DNA from: an uncultured Prevotellaceae bacterium
GTDB taxonomy: Bacteria > Bacteroidota > Bacteroidia > Bacteroidales > Muribaculaceae
Assembly (NCBI GenBank): GCA_905207705.1
Contig: CAJLMA010000004.1
Span: forward strand, 1 to 64,000
Length of the DNA stretch: 64,000 nucleotides
Reading direction: 5' to 3'
Below, in pieces: positions 26,221-35,961 of the stretch. Positions within the stretch are counted from its first letter, which is position 1. Every line of letters begins with the position of its first letter. A program made the translations under genes and the position numbers. The notes under the pieces were generated by a model that saw nothing but the letters and a program-made list of their open reading frames with translations, was not told the DNA's origin and did not search any database.

Positions 26221-27396
26221 ATGACAAAGAAAAGAATGATCTTGTCGCTCACCAAGCCGTGTGCTTTTTTCGTGGCGATTGCAGGTTTATTGTCTTCGTG
26301 TGGGAGCGGTCAACAGCAACAAGGCGCGATGCCTGTGCAAGTTGAGACCTACACAGTGAAATTGGATAGCATGACGTTGTATGAAAGTTATCCTGCTACA
26401 ATCAAGGGAAAGACTGACATTGAGATTCGTCCTCAAATCTCGGGATTTATAACGAAAGTTCATGTGGATGAAGGACAGGTTGTGAAGAAGGGACAGTTGT
26501 TGTTTACAATCGACCAAGTACAATATGAAGCAGCAGTGCGCTCAGCAGAGGCTTCCGTCGCTTCGGCCGAAGCTGCAGTGGCAACAGCCAAAATGACCAC
26601 TGATAGCAAAAAAATACTCCACGACAAGCAAATCATAAGTGATTATGAATATCAAACTTCAGTTTTGTCGCTTCGTGAGGCTGAAGCTGCATTGAATCAA
26701 GCTCGCGCAAACCTTGTAAACGCTCAGCGTAATCTTGATTATACTGAAGTAGTGGCTCCGTCGGACGGAGTGGTAGGTACGATCCCTAACCGAGAAGGCT
26801 CGTTGGCAAGCCCGTCGTCGGTAGAACCGTTGACTACAGTTTCCGACATTTCGGAGGTATATGCCTATTTCTCTTTCAATGAAAAGGATGTGATAAAGAT
26901 GACCCAATCAGGCGCGCGTACTCTCAACGAGGCAATCAAAGAAATGCCTGAAGTGTATTTGCAGCTTTCAGATGGCTCGCGTTACGCTATTCCAGGCAAG
27001 GTTTATACCGTATCGGGCGTGTTGGACGGTTCTACGGGAACAGCTTCTGTGCGTGCATTGTTCAAGAACACAAACAAGATGCTCCGCAGCGGTCTGACTG
27101 GCGAAATTCTCGTGCCGCAACCTTCCAAAGATTTGCTAATCATCCCACAAAAGGCAACATACGAAATCCAAGATAGGATATATGTATATCTTGTCAATGA
27201 CTCAAGCAAGGCCATTTCGACAAACATCACAGTATCTCCGGTTAACGACGGTCAAACTTACATCGTCACATCGGGACTTAAAGTGGGTGATGAAATAGTT
27301 ACCGAAGGAGTAGGTACTTCCGTAAGGGCCGGCACATTGGTGCAGCCTAAAAACAATGCCGCGCCGCAAGCAGCTCCTCAAGCCTCTCAAAATTAA
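26221..27396 (+). CDS. RND efflux periplasmic adaptor (membrane fusion protein)
   Basis: A 391-residue lipoprotein (LLSSCGSG). It has the HlyD/AcrA domain order: lipoyl halves (RPQISGFITKVHVDEGQVVKKG and LDYTEVVAPSDGVVG) on either side of an Ala-rich helical hairpin (AAVRSAEASVASAEAAVATAK). A beta-barrel (YAYFSFNEKDVI) and a membrane-proximal domain (AGTLVQPKN) follow. A Gln/Ala-rich tail closes it. It links the inner-membrane pump and the outer-membrane channel encoded next. Confidence 0.94.
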   Translation: MTKKRMILSLTKPCAFFVAIAGLLSSCGSGQQQQGAMPVQVETYTVKLDSMTLYESYPATIKGKTDIEIRPQISGFITKVHVDEGQVVKKGQLLFTIDQVQYEAAVRSAEASVASAEAAVATAKMTTDSKKILHDKQIISDYEYQTSVLSLREAEAALNQARANLVNAQRNLDYTEVVAPSDGVVGTIPNREGSLASPSSVEPLTTVSDISEVYAYFSFNEKDVIKMTQSGARTLNEAIKEMPEVYLQLSDGSRYAIPGKVYTVSGVLDGSTGTASVRALFKNTNKMLRSGLTGEILVPQPSKDLLIIPQKATYEIQDRIYVYLVNDSSKAISTNITVSPVNDGQTYIVTSGLKVGDEIVTEGVGTSVRAGTLVQPKNNAAPQAAPQASQN

Positions 27397-27440
27397 TATT
27401 TTCATCGATAGGGAAGTTTTAATAATATAACAATTAAGAA

Positions 27441-30400
27441 ATGAATTTAAGTACATTTATAAAACGACCTGTTTTGTCCACCGTAATATCGGTATTTATC
27501 GTTATCCTCGGTGGAATAGGGCTTGCTGCGCTACCTATAGAGCAGTACCCTAACATCGCACCTCCTACCATTCAGGTCTCCACATCTTATACAGGTGCCA
27601 ATGCCCAAACGGTATTGAATTCGGTGATTGCACCTTTGGAAGACCAAATCAATGGTGCGCTCAACATGACATACATGACATCGTCGGCTACTAATACAGG
27701 TAGTGCCACTATTACAGTGTACTTCAAGGAAGGTTACGATCCGGACATGGCAGCAGTGGATGTGCAGAACCGCGTGGCTCAAGCCCAGTCGCAGTTGCCT
27801 GCCGAAGTTACACAAGTGGGCGTCATAACACGCAAGCGACAAAGTTCAATGCTTGTTGGCGTTACGTTGTCATCTCCTGACGAACGTTATAATGTGGAGT
27901 TTATCGAAAACTACATGTCAATTAACGTTCTTCCTGAAATCAAGCGTGTTGCCGGTGTAGGTGAGGCATTTGCAATGTCGTCAGACTATTCCATGCGTAT
28001 CTGGCTTAAGCCTGACGTGATGGCGCAATACAATCTTGAGCCGAGCGATGTTACAGCTGCTCTTGCCGAGCAAAATATCGAGGCTGCTCCGGGCCAGTTT
28101 GGTGAACAAGGAAACCAGAGCTTCCAGTATGTGATGAGATATAAAGGACGTCTTGTCACAGCTGAGGAATTTGGAGATATAATAATTCGTGCCGATAATA
28201 ATGGTAATATCCTTTATTTAAAAGATGTGGCCGACCTTGAGCTTGGTCGTCTTGATTATGGATTTGCCAACCTTGTTAACGGCCATACTGGTGTGACATG
28301 TATCGTGTTCCAGTCGGCAGGTTCTAATGCGTCGGAAGTTATCAAGGATGTACTTGCAGTGGTGGACGATGCCGAGCAATCGCTTCCTGAAGGATTGCAA
28401 TTTGATGTTCCTATGAATACTAACGAGTTCCTTGATGCGTCAATCAATGAGGTTATCAAGACTCTTATTGAGGCATTTATCCTTGTGGCCATAGTGGTTT
28501 ACATCTTCTTGCAGGACTTCCGCTCCACGCTTGTGCCTATCATTGCCATTCCTGTGGCACTTATCGGTTCGTTCTTTGTGATATATGTCATCGGGTTCTC
28601 GCTTAACCTTCTTACCCTCTCGGCTCTTGTGCTTGCAATCGCTATTGTGGTGGACGACGCGATAGTGGTCGTCGAGGCGGTCCATGCCAAGCTTGATGAG
28701 GGATATCAATCGCCGCGCCAGGCATCAATCGATGCAATGGGTGAAATAGGCAGTGCCATTGTTTCAATTACATTGGTCATGATGCTTGTGTTCATCCCAG
28801 TGTCATTCATGCCGGGTACGTCGGGTGTGTTCTATCGTCAATTCGGTTTGACCATGGCGGCCGCCATCGGTATATCGGCTATTAACGCGTTGACATTGTC
28901 TCCGGCGCTTTGCGCATTGTTCTTGAAACCTCACCGCAAAGAAGAGGAAGGCAAGAAAATGTCATTTGTCGACCGTTTCCATGCAGGCTTTAACGCTGGT
29001 TATAACGTTGTACTCAACAAGTATGCAAAGTCGGTGAAGTTCTTTATTAAGAACAAATGGGTTTCAGGCGGTATTGTCGCAGCATCAATTGTCGTGCTCG
29101 TATGGCTTATGTCTGTTACTCCGAACAGTCTTGTGCCCGATGAAGATACCGGTACAATCATGGGTGTAGTGTCAATGCCTCCTGCAACCTCGCAAGAGCG
29201 TACACAAGAAGTGCTCGACAGTCTTGATGCGATTATCGGTCAAATGCCGGGCGTGCAGATGCGTACTGTGATTCAGGGCTATAACTTCATCGCCGGTCAA
29301 GGTAGTAGTTACGGTTCGGTCATCATCAAGATGAAAAACTGGGAAGAACGTAGTGACGAAGAAAGTGTAACAAATACAATAAACAAGCTGTATGCCGCTA
29401 CAGCCATGAAGATAAAGGATGGAACAATCATGTTCTTTGCTCCTCCTATGATTTCGGGTTATTCGGTATCAAGCGGTTTTGAATTCCAATTGCAGGATAA
29501 GACCGGTGGAGACTTGAACAAGTTCTTCAGCATTCAGCAGCAATTCCTCGCAGCGTTGAACCAACGTCCTGAGATACAGATGGCTTATTCGGCGTTCAAC
29601 CCGACTTATCCCCAATATCTCGTTGACGTAGATGTTGCAAAGGCCAAGCGTGCAGGCATTTCTCCGTCAAATGTGTTGTCGGTGCTTCAAGGCTACTATG
29701 GTAGTATGTACATTAGCAACTTTAACCGTTTCGGTAAGTTGTACCGCGTGATGATGCAGGCGGCACCCGAAGCCCGAGTTTCTCCAGAAACTCTAAAAAG
29801 TGTCAAGGTGCGTACGTCTTCGGGCATGGTGCCTATCAGTGACTTCATCACATTGTCGCGCGTGTATGGTCCGGACGTAATCAACCGTTTTAACATGTAC
29901 ACGTCAATGGCCGTGAACGGTACGCCTAACGCCGGGTATTCTTCGGGTCAGGCAATCGAAGCAATCCGTGAAGTTGCTGCTCAAGTGTTGCCGCAAGGTT
30001 ACGACTATGAGTTCTCAGGTTTGACACGTGAGGAGGCTGGAACATCGAGTTCGGCTACCGCTCTTATCTTCGTTTTGTGTCTTGTATTCGTGTACTTGAT
30101 TTTGAGTGCGCAATACGAAAGTTACATATTGCCGTTGTCGGTAATCTTGTCAATCCCGTTCGGTCTGTTCGGTACATTCGTGTTTGCAAGGATGTTCGGC
30201 ATAGACAATAACATTTACTTGAAGATCGCGCTCATCATGCTTATCGGACTTCTTGCCAAGAACGCCATCTTGATTGTTCAATACGCGCTCGAACGTCGTC
30301 AGACGGGTATGTCAATCGTCGGTTCGGCCGTGTCAGGAGCTTCGGCTCGTCTGCGTCCTATCTTGATGACCTCGTTGGCGTTGATTATCGGTCTGTTGCC

Positions 30401-30614
30401 TTTGATGTTCGCATCGGGTGTAGGTGCCAATGGTAACCGCGCACTTGGTACGGGAGCAGTAGGCGGTATGTTGATAGGTATGATATTCCAGTTGCTCATC
30501 GTTCCTTGCTTGTTCGTGATTTGTCAGACGGTACAAGAGAAATTCTCGCCGATTAAGTGGAAAGATACCGACAATTCGGGCATGAAGAATGAAATCGAAC
30601 AGTTTTCAATTTAA
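27441..30614 (+). CDS. RND multidrug efflux permease, AcrB/MexB type
   Basis: A 1057-residue inner-membrane pump with 12 membrane helices and two large periplasmic loops. It begins with FIKRPVLSTVISVFIVILGG. The proton relay is in helix 4 (AIVVDDAIVVVEAVHAKL, two Asps), and the partner Lys/Arg region of helix 10 is in LLAKNAILIVQYALER. SFMPGTSGVFYRQFGLTMA and GARTS-like SARLRPILMTSLA segments are typical of the HAE-1 group. It probably uses the proton gradient to export hydrophobic drugs or bile-type compounds. It is second in a three-gene operon; its stop lies 21 bases before the channel gene. Confidence 0.95.
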   Translation: MNLSTFIKRPVLSTVISVFIVILGGIGLAALPIEQYPNIAPPTIQVSTSYTGANAQTVLNSVIAPLEDQINGALNMTYMTSSATNTGSATITVYFKEGYDPDMAAVDVQNRVAQAQSQLPAEVTQVGVITRKRQSSMLVGVTLSSPDERYNVEFIENYMSINVLPEIKRVAGVGEAFAMSSDYSMRIWLKPDVMAQYNLEPSDVTAALAEQNIEAAPGQFGEQGNQSFQYVMRYKGRLVTAEEFGDIIIRADNNGNILYLKDVADLELGRLDYGFANLVNGHTGVTCIVFQSAGSNASEVIKDVLAVVDDAEQSLPEGLQFDVPMNTNEFLDASINEVIKTLIEAFILVAIVVYIFLQDFRSTLVPIIAIPVALIGSFFVIYVIGFSLNLLTLSALVLAIAIVVDDAIVVVEAVHAKLDEGYQSPRQASIDAMGEIGSAIVSITLVMMLVFIPVSFMPGTSGVFYRQFGLTMAAAIGISAINALTLSPALCALFLKPHRKEEEGKKMSFVDRFHAGFNAGYNVVLNKYAKSVKFFIKNKWVSGGIVAASIVVLVWLMSVTPNSLVPDEDTGTIMGVVSMPPATSQERTQEVLDSLDAIIGQMPGVQMRTVIQGYNFIAGQGSSYGSVIIKMKNWEERSDEESVTNTINKLYAATAMKIKDGTIMFFAPPMISGYSVSSGFEFQLQDKTGGDLNKFFSIQQQFLAALNQRPEIQMAYSAFNPTYPQYLVDVDVAKAKRAGISPSNVLSVLQGYYGSMYISNFNRFGKLYRVMMQAAPEARVSPETLKSVKVRTSSGMVPISDFITLSRVYGPDVINRFNMYTSMAVNGTPNAGYSSGQAIEAIREVAAQVLPQGYDYEFSGLTREEAGTSSSATALIFVLCLVFVYLILSAQYESYILPLSVILSIPFGLFGTFVFARMFGIDNNIYLKIALIMLIGLLAKNAILIVQYALERRQTGMSIVGSAVSGASARLRPILMTSLALIIGLLPLMFASGVGANGNRALGTGAVGGMLIGMIFQLLIVPCLFVICQTVQEKFSPIKWKDTDNSGMKNEIEQFSI

Positions 30615-30635
30615 ACCAAGCTAAGTGTTAAAATT

Positions 30636-32012
30636 ATGAATATAAAGAATATACGGTTACTTCTTATCACTGTGGTTTCGGCCACAGTGATGGGCAGTTG
30701 CCACATCTATAAAAAATATGATTTGCCCGATGAAGGTGTAATCTCCAAGTACAAGGAGGCATTGGAACAGCCGGTCGACTCTTCGGCGTTGGGCAATTTG
30801 CAATGGGATGAGATTTTCACCGACCCTCAATTGCAAGTACTCATCAATGAGGCTCTTGAAAATAACGTAGACTTGCAAAATGCCAAGTTGAATGTCGACA
30901 TAGCCCATGCTCAATTGCTTGGCGCAAGGCTGAGCTACTTGCCGTCGTTGACGTTCGCACCCAACGGCTCCGGCTCAAAGGTCGGCAGCGCGTCGCTCGA
31001 CTGGGGCTATCAATTGCCATTGTCGCTTAGCTGGGAAATAGACATCTTCGGTCGCATCCTTAACTCAAAGCGTCAGGCACAAGTGGCTCTTTATCAGAGT
31101 GAAGCATATCAACAAGCAGTTCGCTCGCAAATCATCGGCTCGGTAGCCAATTGCTATTACCAACTTGTTTCATTGGAAAAGCAACTTGCTTTGTATAATG
31201 AAACTGCAGAGTTGTGGAAACAGACCGTGCAAGTGATGCGTGACATGAAGGAGGCAGGACGTTACAATGAAGTTGCAATCGTGCAAAGCGAAGCAAACTA
31301 TTACAGTGTCCTCGCTGCGATTCCGCAAGTAGAAATGAGCATCAACGAGTTGAACAACACCATGTCGTTGCTTCTTAACGTTGAGCCTCAAGTGTGGGAC
31401 GTAAACGTTGAATCTATCGTCGTGTTGCCTTCCGAACTTGAATTTGGAGTACCTATGAGCTATCTTGCTGCTCGTCCCGACGTGCGTGCAGCCGAATATT
31501 CGTTTGCCTCGGCTTATTATGCAACCAACATAGCACGTTCGGCATTTTATCCGAACATCACGCTTTCGGCCAATGGCGGTTACGGCACATTACTCGGCAG
31601 CGCGATTGTCGATCCTGCACAATGGTTCATAAATCTTGCCGGACAGCTCACCCAGCCATTGTTCAACAAAGGCCAAAACATTGCTAACTTGAAGGCTGCC
31701 AAAGCTCAACAACAACAAGCATTGAACACATTTGAAAACACTGTGCTTAGTGCGTCGGCAGAAGTGAGCAACGCCCTTGTAACGATGGAAAAGTCGGAAG
31801 AGATGAGACAGAATCTTGTCTTGGAAGTGGAAAAATTGCAGAAGGCTGTGGATTACAACCGAGACTTGCTGGCTTTAAGCACTACCACTTATCTTGAAGT
31901 ATTGACGGCTCAACAATCGTTGCTTAACAGCCAAATTTCGCTGCTCAACACCGACTTGGCCATCAATCAGGCAGCCATCAACCTATATCAGGCTTTAGGC
32001 GGGGGACGTTAA
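30636..32012 (+). CDS. Outer membrane efflux channel, NodT/OprM type lipoprotein
   Basis: A 458-residue protein with a lipobox (TVMGSCHI) and the TolC-family double repeat of coiled-coil helices: DLQNAKLNVDIAHAQLLGARLSYLPSL and later AEVSNALVTMEKSEEMRQNL. Diagnostic pieces are LSWEIDIFGRI and RPDVRAAEYSFASAYYATNIARSAFYPNI. It forms the outer exit of the pump built with the two preceding genes. It ends 33 bases before the LpxA-like gene, so that gene may share its transcript. Confidence 0.94.
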   Translation: MNIKNIRLLLITVVSATVMGSCHIYKKYDLPDEGVISKYKEALEQPVDSSALGNLQWDEIFTDPQLQVLINEALENNVDLQNAKLNVDIAHAQLLGARLSYLPSLTFAPNGSGSKVGSASLDWGYQLPLSLSWEIDIFGRILNSKRQAQVALYQSEAYQQAVRSQIIGSVANCYYQLVSLEKQLALYNETAELWKQTVQVMRDMKEAGRYNEVAIVQSEANYYSVLAAIPQVEMSINELNNTMSLLLNVEPQVWDVNVESIVVLPSELEFGVPMSYLAARPDVRAAEYSFASAYYATNIARSAFYPNITLSANGGYGTLLGSAIVDPAQWFINLAGQLTQPLFNKGQNIANLKAAKAQQQQALNTFENTVLSASAEVSNALVTMEKSEEMRQNLVLEVEKLQKAVDYNRDLLALSTTTYLEVLTAQQSLLNSQISLLNTDLAINQAAINLYQALGGGR

Positions 32013-32045
32013 TAACAATTAATTCATTTTCTAAACACATAAACC

Positions 32046-32840
32046 ATGATTAGTCCTTTAGCACACGTCGATCCCGAAGCTAAGATAGGGAAAAACGTAA
32101 CTATCCACCCGTTCTCGTTTATAAGCAAGAACGTTGAAATCGGTGATGATTGTATCATATATCCGTTTGTGAGCATTCTTAACGGTACTCGCATAGGAAA
32201 CAGATGCAAAATTTATAATGGAGCAATAATCGGAGCCGAGCCTCAAGATTTGCGCTGGAAAGGCGAGAAGTCTTATGTGATAATCGGTGATGATTGTCGA
32301 GTTCGCGAGCATACCATCATAAATCGTGGTATTTATGACGGCAGTGCGACTCGCATAGGCAACAATGTATTTATCATGGCCGAATCGCATATCATGCACG
32401 ATGCTCAAATCAGCGATAATGTGATATTGGGCAATGGAAGCAATGTTTCTTATGACAGCAAAGTTGGCCCTTGCGTGATACTCGGCTCGTCGGTAATGTT
32501 ACATCCCGGCAGTGAAATCGGTGAGTGGGCAATGGTCAAGAGCGGTTGTCGTGTAAACGGTAACGTGCCTCCATTTGTCATAATGGCTCACAATCCAATC
32601 ACTTATTATGGCGTGAATGCTTATATCATGCGCCACAAGGGTTTCTCGGAAGAGGTTATTGATGATGTGGCAAAGGCTTATCGCCATGTTTATCAATGTA
32701 ATACATCGGTGTTCAATGCGATACGCCGTATTGAATCGGATGTAAAGCCATCAACCGAGCGCGATAAAATTACTAATTTTATCAAGGAGCATAATTTAAG
32801 GATTGTGGCTGTACCAAGCCATGAAGATGTATTAGACTGA
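32046..32840 (+). CDS. LpxA-like acyltransferase (left-handed beta helix)
   Basis: A 264-residue hexapeptide-repeat protein with repeats such as PEAKIGKNVTIHPFSFI and IGDDCIIYPFVSILNGTRIG. The EPQDLRWKGE and REHTIINRG motifs and a His pair SHIMHDAQI with the LpxA catalytic His are present, and a helical C-terminus (SEEVIDDVAKAYRHVYQ) closes it. LpxA starts lipid A synthesis by acylating UDP-GlcNAc. This copy departs from usual LpxA after the active site (NGSNVSYDSKVGPCVIL instead of the A-G-H type loop; no HQF motif). It could therefore be a paralogue acting on another sugar or with another acyl chain. It follows the efflux operon and ends in a terminator. Confidence 0.75.
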   Translation: MISPLAHVDPEAKIGKNVTIHPFSFISKNVEIGDDCIIYPFVSILNGTRIGNRCKIYNGAIIGAEPQDLRWKGEKSYVIIGDDCRVREHTIINRGIYDGSATRIGNNVFIMAESHIMHDAQISDNVILGNGSNVSYDSKVGPCVILGSSVMLHPGSEIGEWAMVKSGCRVNGNVPPFVIMAHNPITYYGVNAYIMRHKGFSEEVIDDVAKAYRHVYQCNTSVFNAIRRIESDVKPSTERDKITNFIKEHNLRIVAVPSHEDVLD

Positions 32841-32867
32841 TTTTTATTGTTACGTATAAATGCAGAA

Positions 32868-32904
32868 AGATGTTACCGGCGTGAGTCGGTGACATCTTTT
32901 TTTG
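32868..32904 (+). terminator. Rho-independent terminator
   Basis: AGATGTTACCG / CGGTGACATCT is an 11-bp stem with one U-G pair, followed by seven Ts. Confidence 0.85.
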
Positions 32905-32937
32905 TATGATATGGGATTGGATTTTAGATGATGTGTC

Positions 32938-33711
32938 CTATCGGACGGCAGAGATGCCGAATAATTCTGCGGCATTTGCATCGGTCTGCAACGACACTTC
33001 CTCGATGCTCGTTCCGAGAGATTTTGCAATGCACGCGGCAATATGTGGTATGTAGGAACTTTCGTTTCGCTTCCCTCTGAATGGCACCGGGGCGAGATAA
33101 GGAGAATCGGTTTCAAGCAATATGCGGTTGAGGCCTATTTCGGGCAATATTGCCGGTATTTGCGATTTCTTGAATGTTACAATGCCGTTGATTCCAAAAA
33201 AGAAGTCGCCGTAGCGACGTATGCGCTTAATGTCGTCGATGCTTCCTCCAAAGCTGTGGAAAACGCCCGGCGGAAGGTGTTCAAATCTTGAAAATACTTG
33301 TAAAACGTCATCGAGGCCGTTGCGACAATGGATAATTATGGGCAATCCCATATCCACGGCCCATCCAATTTGAGTGGCAAAGGCTTCATGCTGTTCTTTC
33401 CTGAATGTCGAGTCCCAATACAGGTCGATTCCTATCTCTCCAATGGCTACGAAACGACGTTGTCCGAGCAATGATTCTATTTGCGACAGCGTGGATGTGA
33501 AATCTTCTTTTATTTCAGTAGGATGCAATCCCATTGCCATTGATGTGTATTGCGGATGTGCGTCATGCAGCCTGTACATTGGCTCGATGGTGGAAAAGTC
33601 TACATTAGGCAGCACGAGGTGTTGCACTCCTGCTTCTTTGGCACGGGCGACAGTTGCTTCACGGTCGTTGTCAAATTCTTCAAGATATATGTGAGTGTGC
33701 GTGTCAATCAT
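32938..33711 (-). CDS. TatD-family metal-dependent hydrolase
   Basis: A 257-residue TIM-barrel nuclease/deacylase family protein. Metal ligands are visible in order: His-x-His in DTHTHIYL, Glu in IGEIGIDLYWD, His in IIIHCRNG, His in FHSFGGS and Asp in ILLETDSPYLAPVPFRG. TatD proteins are 3'-5' DNA exonucleases or D-aminoacyl-tRNA deacylase-like enzymes. Start ATG 33711 overlaps the stop of the preceding synthase gene by four bases (ATGA). Confidence 0.93.
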   Translation of the reverse strand: MIDTHTHIYLEEFDNDREATVARAKEAGVQHLVLPNVDFSTIEPMYRLHDAHPQYTSMAMGLHPTEIKEDFTSTLSQIESLLGQRRFVAIGEIGIDLYWDSTFRKEQHEAFATQIGWAVDMGLPIIIHCRNGLDDVLQVFSRFEHLPPGVFHSFGGSIDDIKRIRRYGDFFFGINGIVTFKKSQIPAILPEIGLNRILLETDSPYLAPVPFRGKRNESSYIPHIAACIAKSLGTSIEEVSLQTDANAAELFGISAVR

Positions 33712-34682
33712 TTGTTCCTGTGTAGCAACATGTTGGCAAATTCACGGAAATTCTGTTTTGCTTCATCGCACATTTTCACGTTCTCGATGGAAGCAAGTGC
33801 CATATCGGTATATTTTTGAATGGCAGCCTCGGCGAGCTTGTCTATGCCGAGCTTGTCGTATATAGACTTGACGGCAGCAATTTTGCTTTCCTTGTCAGGA
33901 TTTTCGGCAATTAGCCATTGATTCAGCTCTTTAGCGTCGTCGCCTGTAGCTTTGGCCAAGGCATTGATGAGCATGAAAGTCTTTTTGTTGTTCATGATGT
34001 CGCCGCCTATTTCCTTCCCGAAAGTTTTTGGGTCGCCATACACGTCAAGCCAGTCGTCCTGCAATTGGAATGCCAGTCCGAGATATTCCCCGAAGTTGTA
34101 AAGTGAGCCAGCATCCTCGTCGCTTGCATCGCCAATCAACGCGCCTATCTTGCAAGCGCCGCCAATCAGTACCGAAGTCTTCAGCCTTATCATTTCGATG
34201 TACTCATCTTCGGTTACATCATTGCGCGATTCAAAATCCATGTCATATTGTTGGCCTTCATACACGCCCATGGCCGTGGCGTTGAAAGCCTCGGTTACGG
34301 CTTTGAGATGTTTGTGGTCGGTGCGCGATATATATTGCGAAGCCATCGTCAGCATTGCATCGCCCGATAGGATGGCCACATTGTCGTTCCATTTCACATG
34401 TACCGTAGGCTTGCCGCGCCTCATGTCGGCATTGTCCATAACGTCATCGTGCAGTAGCGTGAAATTGTGGTACAGTTCAACGCCCACAGCTGCATCCACA
34501 GCTGCTGTGCAGCTTCCAGAAAATGCGTCGCAAGCCATAAGCACGAGGGCAGGACGCAGACGCTTCCCTCCGAGCGACATGGTGTATGCGATTGGTTCAT
34601 ACAACCGGTCGGGCCGGAGCGGGTACTTTATGTCTTTAATGGCTTGCGTAGCTATGCCAATGTAATCTTCAAATTTAAGCAT
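33708..34682 (-). CDS. Polyprenyl diphosphate synthase (long-chain trans-type)
   Basis: A 324-residue helical enzyme that chains isoprenyl units for quinone or lipid carriers. The two Asp-rich motifs are LLHDDVMDNADMRRG (first) and FQLQDDWLDVYGD (second). SLGGKRLRPALVLMA gives the diphosphate-binding Lys/Arg. The start ATG at 34682 gives a typical length. It belongs to the octaprenyl/solanesyl-type group, but chain length cannot be fixed from sequence. It is the first gene of a pair with tatD, and shares the isoprenoid supply made by ispH. Confidence 0.93.
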   Translation of the reverse strand: MLKFEDYIGIATQAIKDIKYPLRPDRLYEPIAYTMSLGGKRLRPALVLMACDAFSGSCTAAVDAAVGVELYHNFTLLHDDVMDNADMRRGKPTVHVKWNDNVAILSGDAMLTMASQYISRTDHKHLKAVTEAFNATAMGVYEGQQYDMDFESRNDVTEDEYIEMIRLKTSVLIGGACKIGALIGDASDEDAGSLYNFGEYLGLAFQLQDDWLDVYGDPKTFGKEIGGDIMNNKKTFMLINALAKATGDDAKELNQWLIAENPDKESKIAAVKSIYDKLGIDKLAEAAIQKYTDMALASIENVKMCDEAKQNFREFANMLLHRNK

Positions 34683-34715
34683 GTGTATTCAAGTTTTGAG
34701 TTGGTTGTTATGTTG

Positions 34716-35366
34716 TTATTTTGATAAGTAATATTGCATGAACTCTGAGAAGTCTTTCTCATTATATATGTGCTTTAATGCTTCTATGGCTTCGCCGGCT
34801 TTTACCGGGTTATACAAAGCCTCGTTCCTGATTGCTATGCTCAGTTTCAGCTTGCTCGTGGCGCAAGAATAAACGCGCATTTGCTCTTCTATAGGCAGAG
34901 AATCGACATAGTTTTGGAATGACAAGTCAAATTGCTGCAGCTCTGTCGATTTCCCACAAGCGATGTAAGTATCGCGTATGATGTTGATGCGGGCGGCCAA
35001 AGCTCGCGTGTCCGATACGCTGTCAATGAGTTGTGCGCAGCATTCTTTTGAGATTTTTTTGCCTAATGCCGTGGCTTTGTAAAGGACGGTCTGCATTATG
35101 AGGTTTGCGCTGTCGCCACCTGTCAGGCTCGACTGTTTCAGTAATATCTCTCTTGCTATTACGGCATCGGCAGGAGATTCTTCCAAGCTGTCGAGCCATG
35201 TTTCGATATCGCATATCGTTTTGCACAAGCCCACAGTGTCGTGCATGTTGTCGACAAGGCACGCTGCGAGAGCATAGGCGCGGTCTGGATTGGTTTTATT
35301 GCAACTTGAAGCAAAAGCCATTGTCGCCATTGCAATTGACAAAGCCATGAGTGTTAATTTTTTCAT
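34716..35366 (-). CDS. Small lipoprotein of unknown function, related to the next gene
   Basis: A 216-residue helical protein with a lipobox (MAFASSCN, Cys22). Weak helix repeats follow. A segment around residues 120-175 (ARINIIRDTYIACGKSTELQQ, FDLSFQNYVDSLP) matches the neighbour at 35393-35701 (MNASSIRSEYLLIGDTAAADTF, DTVFKQYVK) closely enough to suggest duplication. No enzyme motif was seen. It lies 33 bases before the synthase gene start and may be co-transcribed with it. Confidence 0.7.
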   Translation of the reverse strand: MKKLTLMALSIAMATMAFASSCNKTNPDRAYALAACLVDNMHDTVGLCKTICDIETWLDSLEESPADAVIAREILLKQSSLTGGDSANLIMQTVLYKATALGKKISKECCAQLIDSVSDTRALAARINIIRDTYIACGKSTELQQFDLSFQNYVDSLPIEEQMRVYSCATSKLKLSIAIRNEALYNPVKAGEAIEALKHIYNEKDFSEFMQYYLSK

Positions 35367-35392
35367 GACGTTGATATTAATTGTGATTGTCG

Positions 35393-35701
35393 TTAGTTAA
35401 AAATCTCTTTGGCAAGGCTTTTGTTGCGAACCTTTACATATTGTTTGAAAACTGTGTCAAAAGTGTCGGCGGCGGCAGTGTCTCCTATCAGGAGATACTC
35501 GCTCCGTATTGAACTTGCGTTCATCAGCCGGTCTTGTAGTTGCATGATGTTGGTACTGTCGCAGTCGAGCAACGCTTGTGCGGCGTTAACGGCCTTGTCG
35601 CGGGCTTCTTCGCTCAGCAAACTGCCATTGCCGCCCGATTGTGAGCAACCTGCTGCCGATAATGCCAATAAACATGAAAATATCAGTGTTGCATGTTTCA
35701 T
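35393..35701 (-). CDS. Small lipoprotein of unknown function, short paralogue
   Basis: A 102-residue protein with lipobox ALSAAGCS (Cys19) and a single helical unit (ARDKAVNAAQALLDCDS, LQDRLMNASSIRSEY, FDTVFKQYVKV). It corresponds to about half of the 216-residue lipoprotein 26 bases downstream, and both probably come from one ancestor. It is first in that operon. The short size is intact, with normal start and stop, so it is not a fragment. Confidence 0.7.
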   Translation of the reverse strand: MKHATLIFSCLLALSAAGCSQSGGNGSLLSEEARDKAVNAAQALLDCDSTNIMQLQDRLMNASSIRSEYLLIGDTAAADTFDTVFKQYVKVRNKSLAKEIFN

Positions 35702-35961
35702 CTTTCTCAGTTAATATTGTGCCAGTCGGCAAAATGTCGGCCGGTTCTTTTATTCTTTGCAAATATAGTGAAAGTCGAGGGTAATAGGAAAATTGAATTT
35801 GCTCAAATTTCACATTGTCGAGGCGAGTCCTATATGCTATTTTGGGTAGAATAACCGGGAAAATGGATTATTGTGTTAAGATTTTTTGCAAGATGACAAT
35901 ATTGGCTTATATTTGCGGACTGTAAACCTATGACACAAATAACATAAACCGTTTTGACACA

